Below are positions 44,929 through 54,035 of a stretch of DNA of 64,000 nt, one piece after another (within the stretch, counting starts at the first letter, position 1; every line of letters begins with the position of its first letter). This stretch comes from Meiothermus cerbereus DSM 11376 (GTDB lineage Bacteria > Deinococcota > Deinococci > Deinococcales > Thermaceae): assembly GCF_000620065.1 (NCBI RefSeq), contig NZ_JHVI01000021.1:1-64000 (forward strand), written 5' to 3'. The translations under genes were made by a program, and so were the position numbers. The notes under the pieces are model-generated. The model worked only from the letters and a program-made list of their open reading frames with translations. It searched no databases and was not told the origin of the DNA.

Positions 44929-46350
44929 CTACAAACCTACCAGCTTTCTGGCCTCGGCCAGGACGGCCTTTACGGTTTTCTCGTCTTGGGCCTCGCAGTA
45001 GATGCGCAGCACCGGTTCGGTGCCGGAAGCCCTGAACAGCAGCCAGCCGGTATCGTTGAAAAGCCACTTGATGCCGTCCAAATTCTCGCTGCCGCTCACC
45101 TGCTGAGCTGCGATGGGATGCGGGGTTTGCACTTTCTCCATGACCTGCTTAAGCTGCTCCATCGAGGGCAGGTGTAAATCGATGCGATCGTAGGCGTGCT
45201 TGAAGCCTACCTCGGCTTCAATTTCGGCAAACTGCTGGCCCAGGCTTTTTCCGGTATGTATCACCGCTTCCAGGAGCAACAGGGCGTTGAAAATTCCATC
45301 GCGTTCGGGTATATGCCCGGCTACACCGATACCGCCCGATTCTTCTCCCCCAATCAGGACACCGCCCTTTAGCATCTCATCGGTGATGTACTTGAAACCG
45401 ATGGGCGTGACCAGCAGCTCCAGGCCCAGCTTATGCGCGAGCTTGTCGATAATTTTGGAGGTTGAGAAGGTCTTGACCACCCGCCCGGATAGCCCTTTGC
45501 GGTGAAGGTGTTTGAGCAACACCGCAAAAATCTGGTGGCTGTTGAAGTTGATTCCGCCTGCCAGCACCGCCCCAATGCGGTCGGCGTCCCCATCGTTGAC
45601 GGCGGCAAAGGTGGGGTCTTCCTCGGCTTTGAGCACGGTCATGACGGTGAACTGGTTTTGGGGGATGGGTTCGGGATTTACACCGTAGAACATGGGGTCG
45701 GGCACGGCGTGCAGCTCACGAAGCTCGAGCTTCAGTCCCGCATGCTTAACAAAGCCGGCCAGCCAACCAGCCCCGGCCCCGCCCAGGCTGTCGTGATACA
45801 TCACCCCGCTGTAGTTACGCAGCGCCTCCATGTCCAGCTGCTGCGCAAGGAAGTTGTAGTAGTCTTTGCGTACATCGAAGCTATGAACGGTTGCGCTGGC
45901 TTTCTTGGGTTCAGCACCAAGGTGCTTTTCCACTTCAGCTACCAATGCCGGTGTGGCCGCCCCGCCGTAGCTGCCCTTTATCTTGAACCCCAGGTACTCG
46001 GCGGGGTTATGGCTTGCGGTAATCATTACCCCCCCATCGGCCTGCAAGTGCTTCACTGCAAAAGAGAGCACCGGCGTGGGGAGGTAAGACCTGGCCAGGT
46101 AGACTTGCAGTCCGTTGGCGGCCAGCACCTCGGCGGCCCTTTGGGCAAACCTATTGGCCAGGAAGCGGGTGTCATAACCAACCACCACCCGCTTGCCCTG
46201 GTGCTCGAGCAGGTATTGGGCGTAGGCCTGGGCCACCAGCGCCACATTGTCGAAGGTGAATTGGTCGCCAATAATGGCTCGCCAGCCGTCGGTGCCAAAC
46301 TTGATGCCTGTATTAGATGGGTTGCTGACGGCTTCTTTCGCCTTTTCCAT
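44929..46350 (-). CDS. Phosphoglucomutase/phosphomannomutase
   Basis: Alpha-D-phosphohexomutase interconverting 1- and 6-phosphates of glucose or mannose, feeding nucleotide-sugar synthesis. 473 residues, four domains: GTDGWRA near the N-terminus, the phosphoserine loop MITASHNPAEYLGFK, metal-binding NDGDADRIGAV, sugar-binding GGEESGGIGV and the phosphate loop FRASGTEPVLRIYCEA. TAGTGT lies 6 bases (TATAGT 8 bases) before the ATG. The preference for glucose or mannose cannot be read; it could supply precursors to the glycan cluster 5-18 kb away. Confidence 0.92.
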   Translation of the reverse strand: MEKAKEAVSNPSNTGIKFGTDGWRAIIGDQFTFDNVALVAQAYAQYLLEHQGKRVVVGYDTRFLANRFAQRAAEVLAANGLQVYLARSYLPTPVLSFAVKHLQADGGVMITASHNPAEYLGFKIKGSYGGAATPALVAEVEKHLGAEPKKASATVHSFDVRKDYYNFLAQQLDMEALRNYSGVMYHDSLGGAGAGWLAGFVKHAGLKLELRELHAVPDPMFYGVNPEPIPQNQFTVMTVLKAEEDPTFAAVNDGDADRIGAVLAGGINFNSHQIFAVLLKHLHRKGLSGRVVKTFSTSKIIDKLAHKLGLELLVTPIGFKYITDEMLKGGVLIGGEESGGIGVAGHIPERDGIFNALLLLEAVIHTGKSLGQQFAEIEAEVGFKHAYDRIDLHLPSMEQLKQVMEKVQTPHPIAAQQVSGSENLDGIKWLFNDTGWLLFRASGTEPVLRIYCEAQDEKTVKAVLAEARKLVGL

Positions 46351-46464
46351 ACCCCAACACTATACAGGAGGCAAAGGCAGGGGGCGCGGGGAATTTGCCG
46401 GTTCACGGCGTACCCGCATGACTCACCCCTTGTCATGGGTTGGGTGATAGACTTCTAAGGCTTT

Positions 46465-48585
46465 ATGTCCGACCTCCTTTCTTCCCTCAATCCCTCCCAG
46501 CAGGAGGCCGTTTTGCACTTTGAAGGCCCGGCCCTGGTGGTAGCAGGGGCTGGTTCTGGTAAGACCCGCACGGTGGTGCATCGAATTGCCTATTTGCTGC
46601 GTGAGCGGCGCGTGTATCCCGCCGAGATACTGGCCGTAACCTTTACCAACAAAGCCGCCGGCGAGATGAAGGAGCGGCTGGAAAAAATGGTGGGGCGTCC
46701 TGCAAAAGATCTCTGGGTTTCTACCTTTCACGCGGCGGCGGTGCGAATTTTGCGTACCTATGGTGAATATGTGGGGCTTAAGCCGGGCTTTGTCATCTAC
46801 GACGACGACGACCAGAATGCGCTTTTGAAGGAGATTTTGAAGGAGCTTGGGCTCGAGGCCAAGCCCGGCCCATTCCGGGCCATGATTGACCGCATCAAGA
46901 ACCGTGGGGATGGCCTGGTGGAGTTTTTGCGCGAGGCCCCCGACTTTATTGGGGGAGTGCCCAAGGATGTGGCTGCCGAGGTCTACCGCAAATACCAGAG
47001 CGGCTTGCGGATGCAGGGGGCGGTGGACTTTAACGACCTGTTGCTGCTGACCATCGAGCTTTTTGAGCAGCACCCCGAAGTCTTGCACAAGGTGCGCCAG
47101 CGGGCCCGCTTTATTCACGTGGATGAGTACCAGGACACCAACCCGGTGCAGTACGAGCTAACCCGCCTGCTGGCCGGCGATAAGCCCAACTTGATGGTGG
47201 TGGGCGACCCCGACCAGAGCATCTATGGCTTCCGGAGTGCTGACATCAACAATATCCTCGACTTTGCCAAAGACTACCCTGGTGCCAGGGTTATTCGCCT
47301 GGAGGAAAACTACCGCTCGAGCAGCACCATCCTGCGGGTGGCCAATGCGGTTATCGAGAAAAATGCACTGCGCTTGGAAAAGGTTCTGCGCCCTACCAAA
47401 GAGGGGGGAGAGCCGGTGCGCCTCTACCGTGCCCCCAATGCCCGCGAAGAGGCCGCATTTGTAGCCAGAGAAGTTGTTCGGTTGAGGGACTTCCAGCACA
47501 TTGCAGTGCTTTACCGCACCAACGCCCAGTCGCGCTTGCTGGAAGAGCACCTGCGGCGGGCCAATGTGCCGGTACGGCTGGTAGGGGCGGTGGGTTTTTT
47601 TGAGCGCCGGGAAATCAAGGATCTGTTGGCCTATGGGCGCGTTGCCATCAACCCGGCCGACTCGATTAACCTGCGCCGCATTGTGAACACCCCGCCCCGT
47701 GGCATTGGGGCTACCACGGTGGCTAGGCTGGTTGAACACGCCCAGAAGTCCGGCATCACGGTCTATGAAGCTTTTCGCCTTGCTGAGCAGGTGATTAGCC
47801 GTCCCCAGCAGGTGCAGGCGTTCGTGCGGCTGCTGGACGAACTGATGGAAGCAGCTTTCGAGACCGGCCCAGCTGCTTTTTTCGAGCGAGTGCTGGATGA
47901 AACGGGTTTCCGTGAGGCCCTCAAGCAAGAACAGGACGGCGAAGACCGTTTGCAAAACGTGGAGGAACTGCTGCGGGCCGCGCGGGACTGGGAAGAAGAG
48001 GAGGGTGGCAGCCTTTCGGACTTCCTCGACTCGGTGGCCCTGACGGCCAAAGCCGAAGAGCCGCAGGGGGATGCCCCGGAGGAAGCCGTAACCCTCATGA
48101 CCCTGCACAACGCCAAGGGCCTCGAGTTTCCCACGGTATTTCTGGTGGGCCTGGAAGAAAACCTGCTGCCCCACCGCAACAGCCTGAACCGCCTGGAAGA
48201 CCTGGAAGAAGAGCGGCGCCTGTTTTATGTGGGCATTACAAGGGCCCAGGAGCGGCTTTATCTGTCTTATGCCGAAGAGCGGGAAACCTATGGTAAGCGC
48301 GAATTCACCCGCCCGAGCCGTTTTTTGGAGGACATTCCCCAGGAACTGCTCAAGGAGGTGGGGGCTTTTGGTGATAGCGAGGTGCCGGTGCTGTCGCACA
48401 GCCGCCCTGAGCCCAGGCCCAAAACCCAGCTTTCCGAGTTTAAGGGTGGCGAAAAGGTCAAACACCCCAAGTTTGGCAGCGGGACGGTGGTGGCCGCGAT
48501 GGGTGGGGAGGTTACGGTGATGTTTCCTGGAGTTGGCCTGAAAAAGCTGGCCGTCAAATTTGCCGGGCTCGAGCGGCTCGATTGA
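46465..48585 (+). CDS. UvrD/PcrA-type DNA helicase
   Basis: Superfamily 1A 3'-5' helicase in nucleotide excision repair and removal of stalled RNA polymerase. 706 residues. Motif Ia/I VAGAGSGKTRTVVHRIAYLL at about 26-45, motif II DEYQDTN, motif III GDPDQSIYGFR, motif VI VGITRAQERLYLSYA. The C-terminal 60 residues form the Tudor-like domain of PcrA (KVKHPKFGSGTVVAAMGGEVTVMFPG) that contacts RNA polymerase. The start lies soon after a divergent phosphohexomutase promoter. Confidence 0.94.
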   Translation: MSDLLSSLNPSQQEAVLHFEGPALVVAGAGSGKTRTVVHRIAYLLRERRVYPAEILAVTFTNKAAGEMKERLEKMVGRPAKDLWVSTFHAAAVRILRTYGEYVGLKPGFVIYDDDDQNALLKEILKELGLEAKPGPFRAMIDRIKNRGDGLVEFLREAPDFIGGVPKDVAAEVYRKYQSGLRMQGAVDFNDLLLLTIELFEQHPEVLHKVRQRARFIHVDEYQDTNPVQYELTRLLAGDKPNLMVVGDPDQSIYGFRSADINNILDFAKDYPGARVIRLEENYRSSSTILRVANAVIEKNALRLEKVLRPTKEGGEPVRLYRAPNAREEAAFVAREVVRLRDFQHIAVLYRTNAQSRLLEEHLRRANVPVRLVGAVGFFERREIKDLLAYGRVAINPADSINLRRIVNTPPRGIGATTVARLVEHAQKSGITVYEAFRLAEQVISRPQQVQAFVRLLDELMEAAFETGPAAFFERVLDETGFREALKQEQDGEDRLQNVEELLRAARDWEEEEGGSLSDFLDSVALTAKAEEPQGDAPEEAVTLMTLHNAKGLEFPTVFLVGLEENLLPHRNSLNRLEDLEEERRLFYVGITRAQERLYLSYAEERETYGKREFTRPSRFLEDIPQELLKEVGAFGDSEVPVLSHSRPEPRPKTQLSEFKGGEKVKHPKFGSGTVVAAMGGEVTVMFPGVGLKKLAVKFAGLERLD

Positions 48586-48594
48586 TTAAGTTTA

Positions 48595-48700
48595 GAGCGT
48601 GTTTGAAAACGTGCCTCACGCAATCTTAGCGAGACGTGCGAGCACAAGGTGGGACATGCAGGCGTAGATAATGGCCTCGGTGGTGCGTGTAATAAGAAAC
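48595..48700 (-). pseudogene. Insertion-sequence remnant (3' end of an IS5-type transposase)
   Basis: The minus strand encodes TTEAIIYACMSHLVLARLAKIA then stop (TGA at 48616-48618), like the final helix of IS5-group transposases, and is followed by GAGCGTGTTTGAAAAC (48595-48610), which resembles a terminal inverted repeat of that group. Upstream the frame is soon lost and no other end is found. A decayed scar between uvrD and the LruC gene. Confidence 0.55.
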
Positions 48701-48744
48701 CCCAATTCGGAAAAGCCACCAGCCACATTCCCCCAAACAATCAA

Positions 48745-48779
48745 TCGGTAGAGCTGGTTTGGCCCTACCGATTGGGCAT
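48745..48779 (-). terminator. Possible terminator of the LruC-domain gene
   Basis: A perfect 10-bp inverted repeat CAATCGGTAG / CTACCGATTG with a 13-base loop, followed on the minus strand by ATTGTTTGG. The U tract is weak. Confidence 0.5.
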
Positions 48780-48792
48780 TCCAGGGAAAACC

Positions 48793-51078
48793 TTACTTAT
48801 AGCGGTTGGAACCCGGCTGAGCCAGCGAGGGCAGGTTCATCAGCTTGCTGGTCTCGCGGTAACCTGGCAGATCGCGGTACCAGTCCTTGTAGCTCGAGCC
48901 CCCACTAGCAATCCAGGGGTCGAACTTAAGATAGCCGTCCCGGATGTCGATGCCCAGGCTAACCCAGCCTCCGGGCCCGTCCAGCTCTTCCCGGACGTAT
49001 TTGTGCTCGGTGGGCAGGTGCAGGCCCCAGGGGCGCCCGATGTTGTCGATGTAGTAGCGGCCAATCACCGGGTCGGTGGTATCGTCTTGGGTTTTGAACA
49101 GGGTGCCGTCGGCTTTATCGCTGGGGCGGAAGCCCGCTAGGTGAATCTCAACCCCCCGTTGCCACTGCGGCACGTAGCGATCGCCTTGCAGCACCACCGG
49201 GTTGGCCACAATGAAGGGGTTGTAGGGCGGCGTGCCCGGGGCGGTAAAGGGCAGGGGCTGGACCAGGTTGATGGTCATCCGCACCCGCCCAGGGGTCTTG
49301 TAGGGCTCTTCGGGCACCACGTTGGCGTAGAAGGGGCGGGTGGGCAGGGAGGGCTCGAGCAGGTCGTAGCCATCGTCGAAGACGAAGAACACCGCCTTGC
49401 TCTGGCCCGCCTCGGTGCCGTTGGGGTTGCGGTCGGTGCTGTAGTGGATGGGCGGCGGGCCAGCCTGCCAGGGGCCCCCGTTCTTCTGCCACTCGTAGCT
49501 CACGCTCTCGACCTGGCCCGGCAGAAGGTCGGTGGCAAAGGCGAAGCCGTTGTGCCAGCCCCCGCCCAGGGCTTTTACAACAAACTCGGCCTGAATCTGC
49601 ACGAGCTGGCTGTTGGCGTTGGTTACGTGGTTGATGCGGTAGTCCACCACCACGTCGTTGAAGTCGTAGTCCCCCTTGCGCGGCCACAGGTCTTCGAAGG
49701 CCAGGGTGCCATAGTCGCTTTTGGCGGGGAAGTAGTTGTTAAAGGCCCGCTCGGGGTCGCTGGGGTAGGCGTCGTAGGGGTCGTTGACGCCGTCTTCGTC
49801 GGTATCGGCGGCCTGCGGGTCGTCGGTGGGCAGGAGGTCGGCGGTGCGGGTCAGGTCGGGGTTGACGGGGTCACGCACCAGAATGGACTCCTTCTTCACC
49901 GCGGTATAGGGGCTGGCCTCCACCAGCAGGACGGCGTCGTTGAAGTCCTGGTCGCCGCCATGGTGGCGCAGAATGTCTTCGAAGCCCAGCAGCAGGGTCT
50001 GCTGGTTGTCGTCGAAGAGCAGCACCGTTTGCGCGCTTTGCTCGACGCTCATGCCCTGGGTGCGGTACAGCTGGTAGTTGAGCACCGGGTCGGAGAAGAC
50101 GGTCTGCTCGTAGCTGCGCTCGAGCACCCCCGTGCTGCTGCTGCGCCAGCCGTTGGCCACCAAAAACCAGCCAATGCCGGTTCCAGCGGGGAAAACGTCG
50201 CTCCAGTTAGCGCCATCGAAGTATTTGAGCTTGACCCGGTTGCCCGCAAGCAGGCCGCCCCCGGAGCCCTGGTAGGAGGCGTTGGGGTAAACCATAATCA
50301 TGCGGTCTAGAATCTCGCTGACGCTGTGCGGGGGGTTGTCTGCGGGGTAGATGTAGTACCCCACGGCGTTCTTGTAGCCTGCCCCTTCGTGCACGAAGGT
50401 CAGCCAGACCTCAGCTGGGTCTTTCAGCACCAGGTTACTGGTCGCTTCGCGGGCAATGTAATTCTTGTGAATAGGGTGCAGCGGCAGCGGGGAGCGCTCG
50501 GGCAGGGTGGCGTTGATGGTCTGGAGCATCTGGCTGGTGAGCTTGCTGCTATTGGTGGTAAGGTTGTTGGGCACGCCCAAGCTGTTCCAGTTGCCAAAGC
50601 CGCTCAGGTAGTGGTAGCTGTAGTTGACGCTCTGGAGCTGCACCCCCTCGGGCCTGCTGGCAGAGGCCGGAACCACCACGTTCAGGCTGCTGACCGAGGC
50701 GTTGTCCAGGGTCACTCGAGCCCGGCCCTGCTGGATAGGAACCTTGATGGGCTCGCTAATAACCCCGATGTAGTCCACGCGCAACCCCACCGCGTCGAGG
50801 TCGGCAGGCAGCGTGACCTTGGCGGCAAAGCGGCCCGAGGCATCGGTCTGGCCAGAAAGTACGGTGGAGCCTTCGTCCACCTCGCCATCGGGCAAAAAAC
50901 CCTGGAACACCGCTACCGGAGCCCCAGCGGCAGGCTGACCCAGGGCCTTGACCTGTACCTCGACCTCGACTTCCTGGGTGGTTTTGTAGTGGAAGGCCGG
51001 GCTGGCGGGCCGGGGGTTGGAGCAAGCGGCCAACCCCAGCACGGCCAGCAACAGGATATAAGTATGATTGCTGTGCAT
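48793..51078 (-). CDS. LruC-domain surface lipoprotein
   Basis: A 761-residue exported protein. The N-terminus ends in a lipobox (LLAVLGLAAC; Cys at about residue 19). An Ig-like or carboxypeptidase-regulatory-like domain follows (about 30-120), then a DUF4114-type region (GGDQDFNDAVLLVEA), a calcium-binding-looking linker DTDEDGVNDPYDAYPSD, and an LruC domain (FEDLWPRKGDYDFNDVVVDY onwards). LruC proteins are outer-surface lipoproteins of unknown role. Start at ATG 51078 after GAGGTGG. Monocistronic; divergent from the laminin-G-like gene. Confidence 0.8.
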   Translation of the reverse strand: MHSNHTYILLLAVLGLAACSNPRPASPAFHYKTTQEVEVEVQVKALGQPAAGAPVAVFQGFLPDGEVDEGSTVLSGQTDASGRFAAKVTLPADLDAVGLRVDYIGVISEPIKVPIQQGRARVTLDNASVSSLNVVVPASASRPEGVQLQSVNYSYHYLSGFGNWNSLGVPNNLTTNSSKLTSQMLQTINATLPERSPLPLHPIHKNYIAREATSNLVLKDPAEVWLTFVHEGAGYKNAVGYYIYPADNPPHSVSEILDRMIMVYPNASYQGSGGGLLAGNRVKLKYFDGANWSDVFPAGTGIGWFLVANGWRSSSTGVLERSYEQTVFSDPVLNYQLYRTQGMSVEQSAQTVLLFDDNQQTLLLGFEDILRHHGGDQDFNDAVLLVEASPYTAVKKESILVRDPVNPDLTRTADLLPTDDPQAADTDEDGVNDPYDAYPSDPERAFNNYFPAKSDYGTLAFEDLWPRKGDYDFNDVVVDYRINHVTNANSQLVQIQAEFVVKALGGGWHNGFAFATDLLPGQVESVSYEWQKNGGPWQAGPPPIHYSTDRNPNGTEAGQSKAVFFVFDDGYDLLEPSLPTRPFYANVVPEEPYKTPGRVRMTINLVQPLPFTAPGTPPYNPFIVANPVVLQGDRYVPQWQRGVEIHLAGFRPSDKADGTLFKTQDDTTDPVIGRYYIDNIGRPWGLHLPTEHKYVREELDGPGGWVSLGIDIRDGYLKFDPWIASGGSSYKDWYRDLPGYRETSKLMNLPSLAQPGSNRYK

Positions 51079-51163
51079 ACACCACCTCATCAATTAGGTT
51101 AGGCGGGGATTTGTAGAAAAGTTGTGACCAATGGGCGGGATTCCGGTAAACTCGAGGCCGCCC

Positions 51164-52777
51164 ATGTCCATGTACCGCTACCTGGCCCGCATTACGCCCT
51201 GGGGAACCCTTCTGATCTGCCTGGCGGGCCTCAACCTGGGCCTGCACTGGGGGCTGGCCCCGCGGGAAGGGCCGCTCACACCCCTGCCCTACAGCGCCGC
51301 AATCGGCAACCCCGCCCCCCCCAAGTGGCAGGAAATAAGCAGGGGCTTGTGGCTCAGCGAGGTGCATCTGGGCCGACAAAGGTCGTACCGCCTCCTGCTC
51401 AGCGGCGATGCGGCGCCGCAAAGCAGCTACGAGGTGATATTTATGGCCCAGGCCACCAGCCCGCTCGCCCGGGCCCATTATGTTCGGGTCGAGGGCCAAC
51501 GGCTTTCCAGTGGCTTCTACGACGCCCAGGGGCAGGCCCGCTCCCTGGTTGAGCACCCGCTCGAGCGCCCGCTTCCGCTAGAAATTGCGCTGGAGGCCAA
51601 GCGTTACACAATTGGGGTGGGCGGGGTGGAGGTGGCTTCGCTGCCGCTGCGCTACCAGGGGGGGCGGATCCTGCTGCGGCTCGAGGGCCGCCCAGCCCTG
51701 CGGCAGCTGCAGGTGTTGGAGGGGGCCGGCCAGCTCCAGCCCAAAGCCCCGGCCAACCCGGCCCCGGGTCGGGTGTTGTATGCCGAAAACTTTGCTAGCG
51801 CCCAGCGCCGGTTTGTGCTGCTTGGGGGCAGTTGGCGGGCAGGGCAGGGCTTCCTCGAGCAGACCGAGGCCCAGGGCTTTGACCGGGTCGCCCTGGCCCC
51901 CATCGGTCCGCAGCGCTTTTATCGCCTGCGGGTGCGCCTACAGCACCTCGAGGGCGCGGGCGGTGGGGTGGTGTTCAACCTACCCAACCCGCGCCGCCTG
52001 GCCCAGGGCCACCTGGTGCGCTACGCCGAGGATGGTCGCAGCGTGTTCTGGGGCTACTTCAATGATCAGGGCACCTTCGTAGGCCAGGGGTTTGTCAAAG
52101 TCGAGCCGCCCGGCGCCGCGCCACACCTGCTCGAGGTGTTCAGCTACGACAAAACCTACGAGGTATGGCTCGATGGCGCACAGCTTGCCCGCGACGTGCC
52201 GTTGGTTTCGAACGCTGGGCACCTGGGGCTCACCACCTCGCTCAGCCGGGTGATGTTCACCGAATTGCGCCTCGAGGCCGCTGGCCCCGCGCCCCATACC
52301 CCCCGTCTGCCCTTCGGGCCGCTCATCCTGCACGCCATCGAAGGCACCTGGATGCCGCAAGGCCAGGCCTTGTACCAGCGCTCCAGCCAGCCCACCCTGG
52401 CCCGGGCCATTAGCGCCCAGCCCCTCCGGCCCCGCCGCCTGCGGGTCGAGCTGCGCTGGGCCTCGCCCCAGGCCGGGGCGGGAATTTTTATCGTGCCCCA
52501 CCTGGGTCTGGAGCAGGGGGGCTGGGGTATACGGCTCAGCCAGGGGGGGCGCCAGGCCACCTGGGGGCGGCGGCTGGAGGGAGAACGCCTGGACGGTGGT
52601 AGTGTAACGCTAGAGCCTGGAAACCAGGTAGTCGCGATTGAGCTCGCAGAAAACCAGGCGCGTGTATGGCTCAACAATCAGCTCCTCTATACCCTTCCCC
52701 AGGCCGAAGCAGGCTTTTTGGTGTTGCAAACCCTGGGCGGCCCAGTGGGGTTCGTACCCTTGGAGGTCGAACCATGA
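51164..52777 (+). CDS. Membrane-anchored protein with tandem laminin-G/DUF1080-like domains
   Basis: A 537-residue protein with an N-terminal membrane anchor (about 9-29) and an extracellular part. Two regions (about 190-375 and 390-535) have the concanavalin-like jelly-roll pattern: ENFAS...WRAGQGFLEQ, FYRLRVRLQHLEGAGGGVVFN, WGYFNDQG, TYEVWLDG and GHLGLTTS. This is typical of carbohydrate-binding domains. TAAACT lies 11 bases before the start. The ATGA overlap joins it to the mannosyltransferase-like gene, so the two probably work on the same glycan. No catalytic residues recognised. Confidence 0.65.
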   Translation: MSMYRYLARITPWGTLLICLAGLNLGLHWGLAPREGPLTPLPYSAAIGNPAPPKWQEISRGLWLSEVHLGRQRSYRLLLSGDAAPQSSYEVIFMAQATSPLARAHYVRVEGQRLSSGFYDAQGQARSLVEHPLERPLPLEIALEAKRYTIGVGGVEVASLPLRYQGGRILLRLEGRPALRQLQVLEGAGQLQPKAPANPAPGRVLYAENFASAQRRFVLLGGSWRAGQGFLEQTEAQGFDRVALAPIGPQRFYRLRVRLQHLEGAGGGVVFNLPNPRRLAQGHLVRYAEDGRSVFWGYFNDQGTFVGQGFVKVEPPGAAPHLLEVFSYDKTYEVWLDGAQLARDVPLVSNAGHLGLTTSLSRVMFTELRLEAAGPAPHTPRLPFGPLILHAIEGTWMPQGQALYQRSSQPTLARAISAQPLRPRRLRVELRWASPQAGAGIFIVPHLGLEQGGWGIRLSQGGRQATWGRRLEGERLDGGSVTLEPGNQVVAIELAENQARVWLNNQLLYTLPQAEAGFLVLQTLGGPVGFVPLEVEP

Positions 52778-53898
52778 GGTCTGCGCTTCAGCGCTTCTGG
52801 GCTGAGTGGTCTTGGCCGCTGCAGGTGTTCTTGCTCACCCGGCTGGCCCTGCTGGGGGTTGCCTTCCTCGCCGATGTGGCCCTACCGGGACCACCCGAGG
52901 CGGCGGGGCGCCTCGAGCCGAGCAACCTTTGGCTCGATGTCTGGGCCCGCTGGGACAGCGGCTTTTACCTGCACATCGCCACCCAGGGGTACTACCTCTA
53001 CCCCGACGAACCCTCGGCGGTAGCCTTCTTTCCCCTTTACCCGCTTTTGCTCAAAGGCCTGGCGGGGCTGGTGGGCAATGCGGTGCTGGCCGGGGTGCTG
53101 CTCAGCCACCTGAGCTTTGCCCTGGCCCTGATGGTGCTCTGGAAGCTGAGCCTTCAGCTTCTCAATAGCCCGGCAGCGGCCCGGCGCGCCGTTTTGTACC
53201 TGGCTATCTTCCCCACCAGCTTCTATTTCAGTGCGGTGTACACCGAAAGTCTGTCGCTGCTGTGGGTGCTGCTGGCTTTTTATGCCTTACACGAGCGCCG
53301 GTGGGAATGGGCCGCCGTCAGCGCGGCGCTGGCTTCGGCCACCAGGGTAACGGGCATTCTGCTGGCTGGGGTGTTGTGGCTGGAGTACCTGCGGGCTTGG
53401 GAGGGGCGCAGCCGGTGGCCTGTGGGCCTTGCCCTGGCCGGGGTGGGCAGTCTGGGGCTGCTGAGCTATATGGCTTTTCTGGCCGTTCAATTTGGCGACC
53501 CGCTGGCCTTTTGGAGCGTTCAGGGTAGCTTCAGCCGCGAGGTGGGGGGCTTTATCGAGGAAATTCGGCCCCTCTTCCAGCAAAACTTTCTGACCGGCCC
53601 CATTTCCTGGAACGTTCTGCTGGATCTGCTGGCCCTGGTATTTGGGGTTGTGGGCTCGCTGGTGGCCGCCCGGCGGCTGGGGCTGGGCTATGCCCTTTTT
53701 GGCCTTTTGAGCCTGCTGATCCCTTTCAGCAGCGGAACCGGGAGCCTCAGTCGCTACGTGCTGATGGTCTTCCCTGCGTTCATGGTGCTGGCAGAGGCCG
53801 CCGAGCGCCCCTGGCTGGACAGCCTGATTCGCTTTATTTTTCCGTTGCTGCTGGGTCTGCTGCTGGCCATACATGTCAATGGCATTTTTGTGGCATAA
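52774..53898 (+). CDS. PIG-V-like mannosyltransferase family membrane protein
   Basis: A 374-residue GT-C-type membrane glycosyltransferase with nine to ten helices. The first luminal loop has the family motif WARWDSGFYLHIATQGY, in which the Asp is the presumed catalytic base, followed by AFFPLYPLLLKGLAG. Relatives transfer mannose from a polyprenyl-phosphate donor. Start at ATG 52774, overlapping the previous stop, with TTGGAGG upstream. Followed by a family A element and then a response regulator. Confidence 0.82.
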   Translation: MRSALQRFWAEWSWPLQVFLLTRLALLGVAFLADVALPGPPEAAGRLEPSNLWLDVWARWDSGFYLHIATQGYYLYPDEPSAVAFFPLYPLLLKGLAGLVGNAVLAGVLLSHLSFALALMVLWKLSLQLLNSPAAARRAVLYLAIFPTSFYFSAVYTESLSLLWVLLAFYALHERRWEWAAVSAALASATRVTGILLAGVLWLEYLRAWEGRSRWPVGLALAGVGSLGLLSYMAFLAVQFGDPLAFWSVQGSFSREVGGFIEEIRPLFQQNFLTGPISWNVLLDLLALVFGVVGSLVAARRLGLGYALFGLLSLLIPFSSGTGSLSRYVLMVFPAFMVLAEAAERPWLDSLIRFIFPLLLGLLLAIHVNGIFVA

Positions 53899-53924
53899 AG
53901 AAAAGAAGGGATAGGGGCGGTTTA

Positions 53925-54012
53925 ATACCGGGTTTGGGTGGCTAGCCACCCCGAGGGCTTCCCAAAGATGTACCTCCGGCGGTTTTGCAGAGTATCTTTG
54001 TGAAGCCGGTAT
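53925..54012. repeat. Family A-like element, copy A4
   Basis: An 88-bp element with the same ATACC...GGTAT termini (ATACCGG / CCGGTAT inverted). It contains the palindrome GGGTGGCTAGCCACCC and paired AAAGATGTAC / GAGTATCTTT arms at the positions of the two hairpins in A2, but sequence has diverged. Its right end lies 23 bp before the response regulator start. Confidence 0.65.
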
Positions 54013-54035
54013 AAGGTAGGCTATAAGCAGGCCGG

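Noticed and set aside
44929-44990. CCCACTG/CAGTGGG inverted repeat as terminator of the phosphohexomutase gene (about 44878-44918)
   Set aside because: Loop of about 25 bases and no T run; not convincing.
47158-48465. 435-codon open frame on the minus strand
   Set aside because: Antisense of the UvrD/PcrA helicase.
49141-50310. 389-codon open frame on the plus strand
   Set aside because: Antisense of the LruC-domain gene; Gly/Val/His-rich composition without motif.
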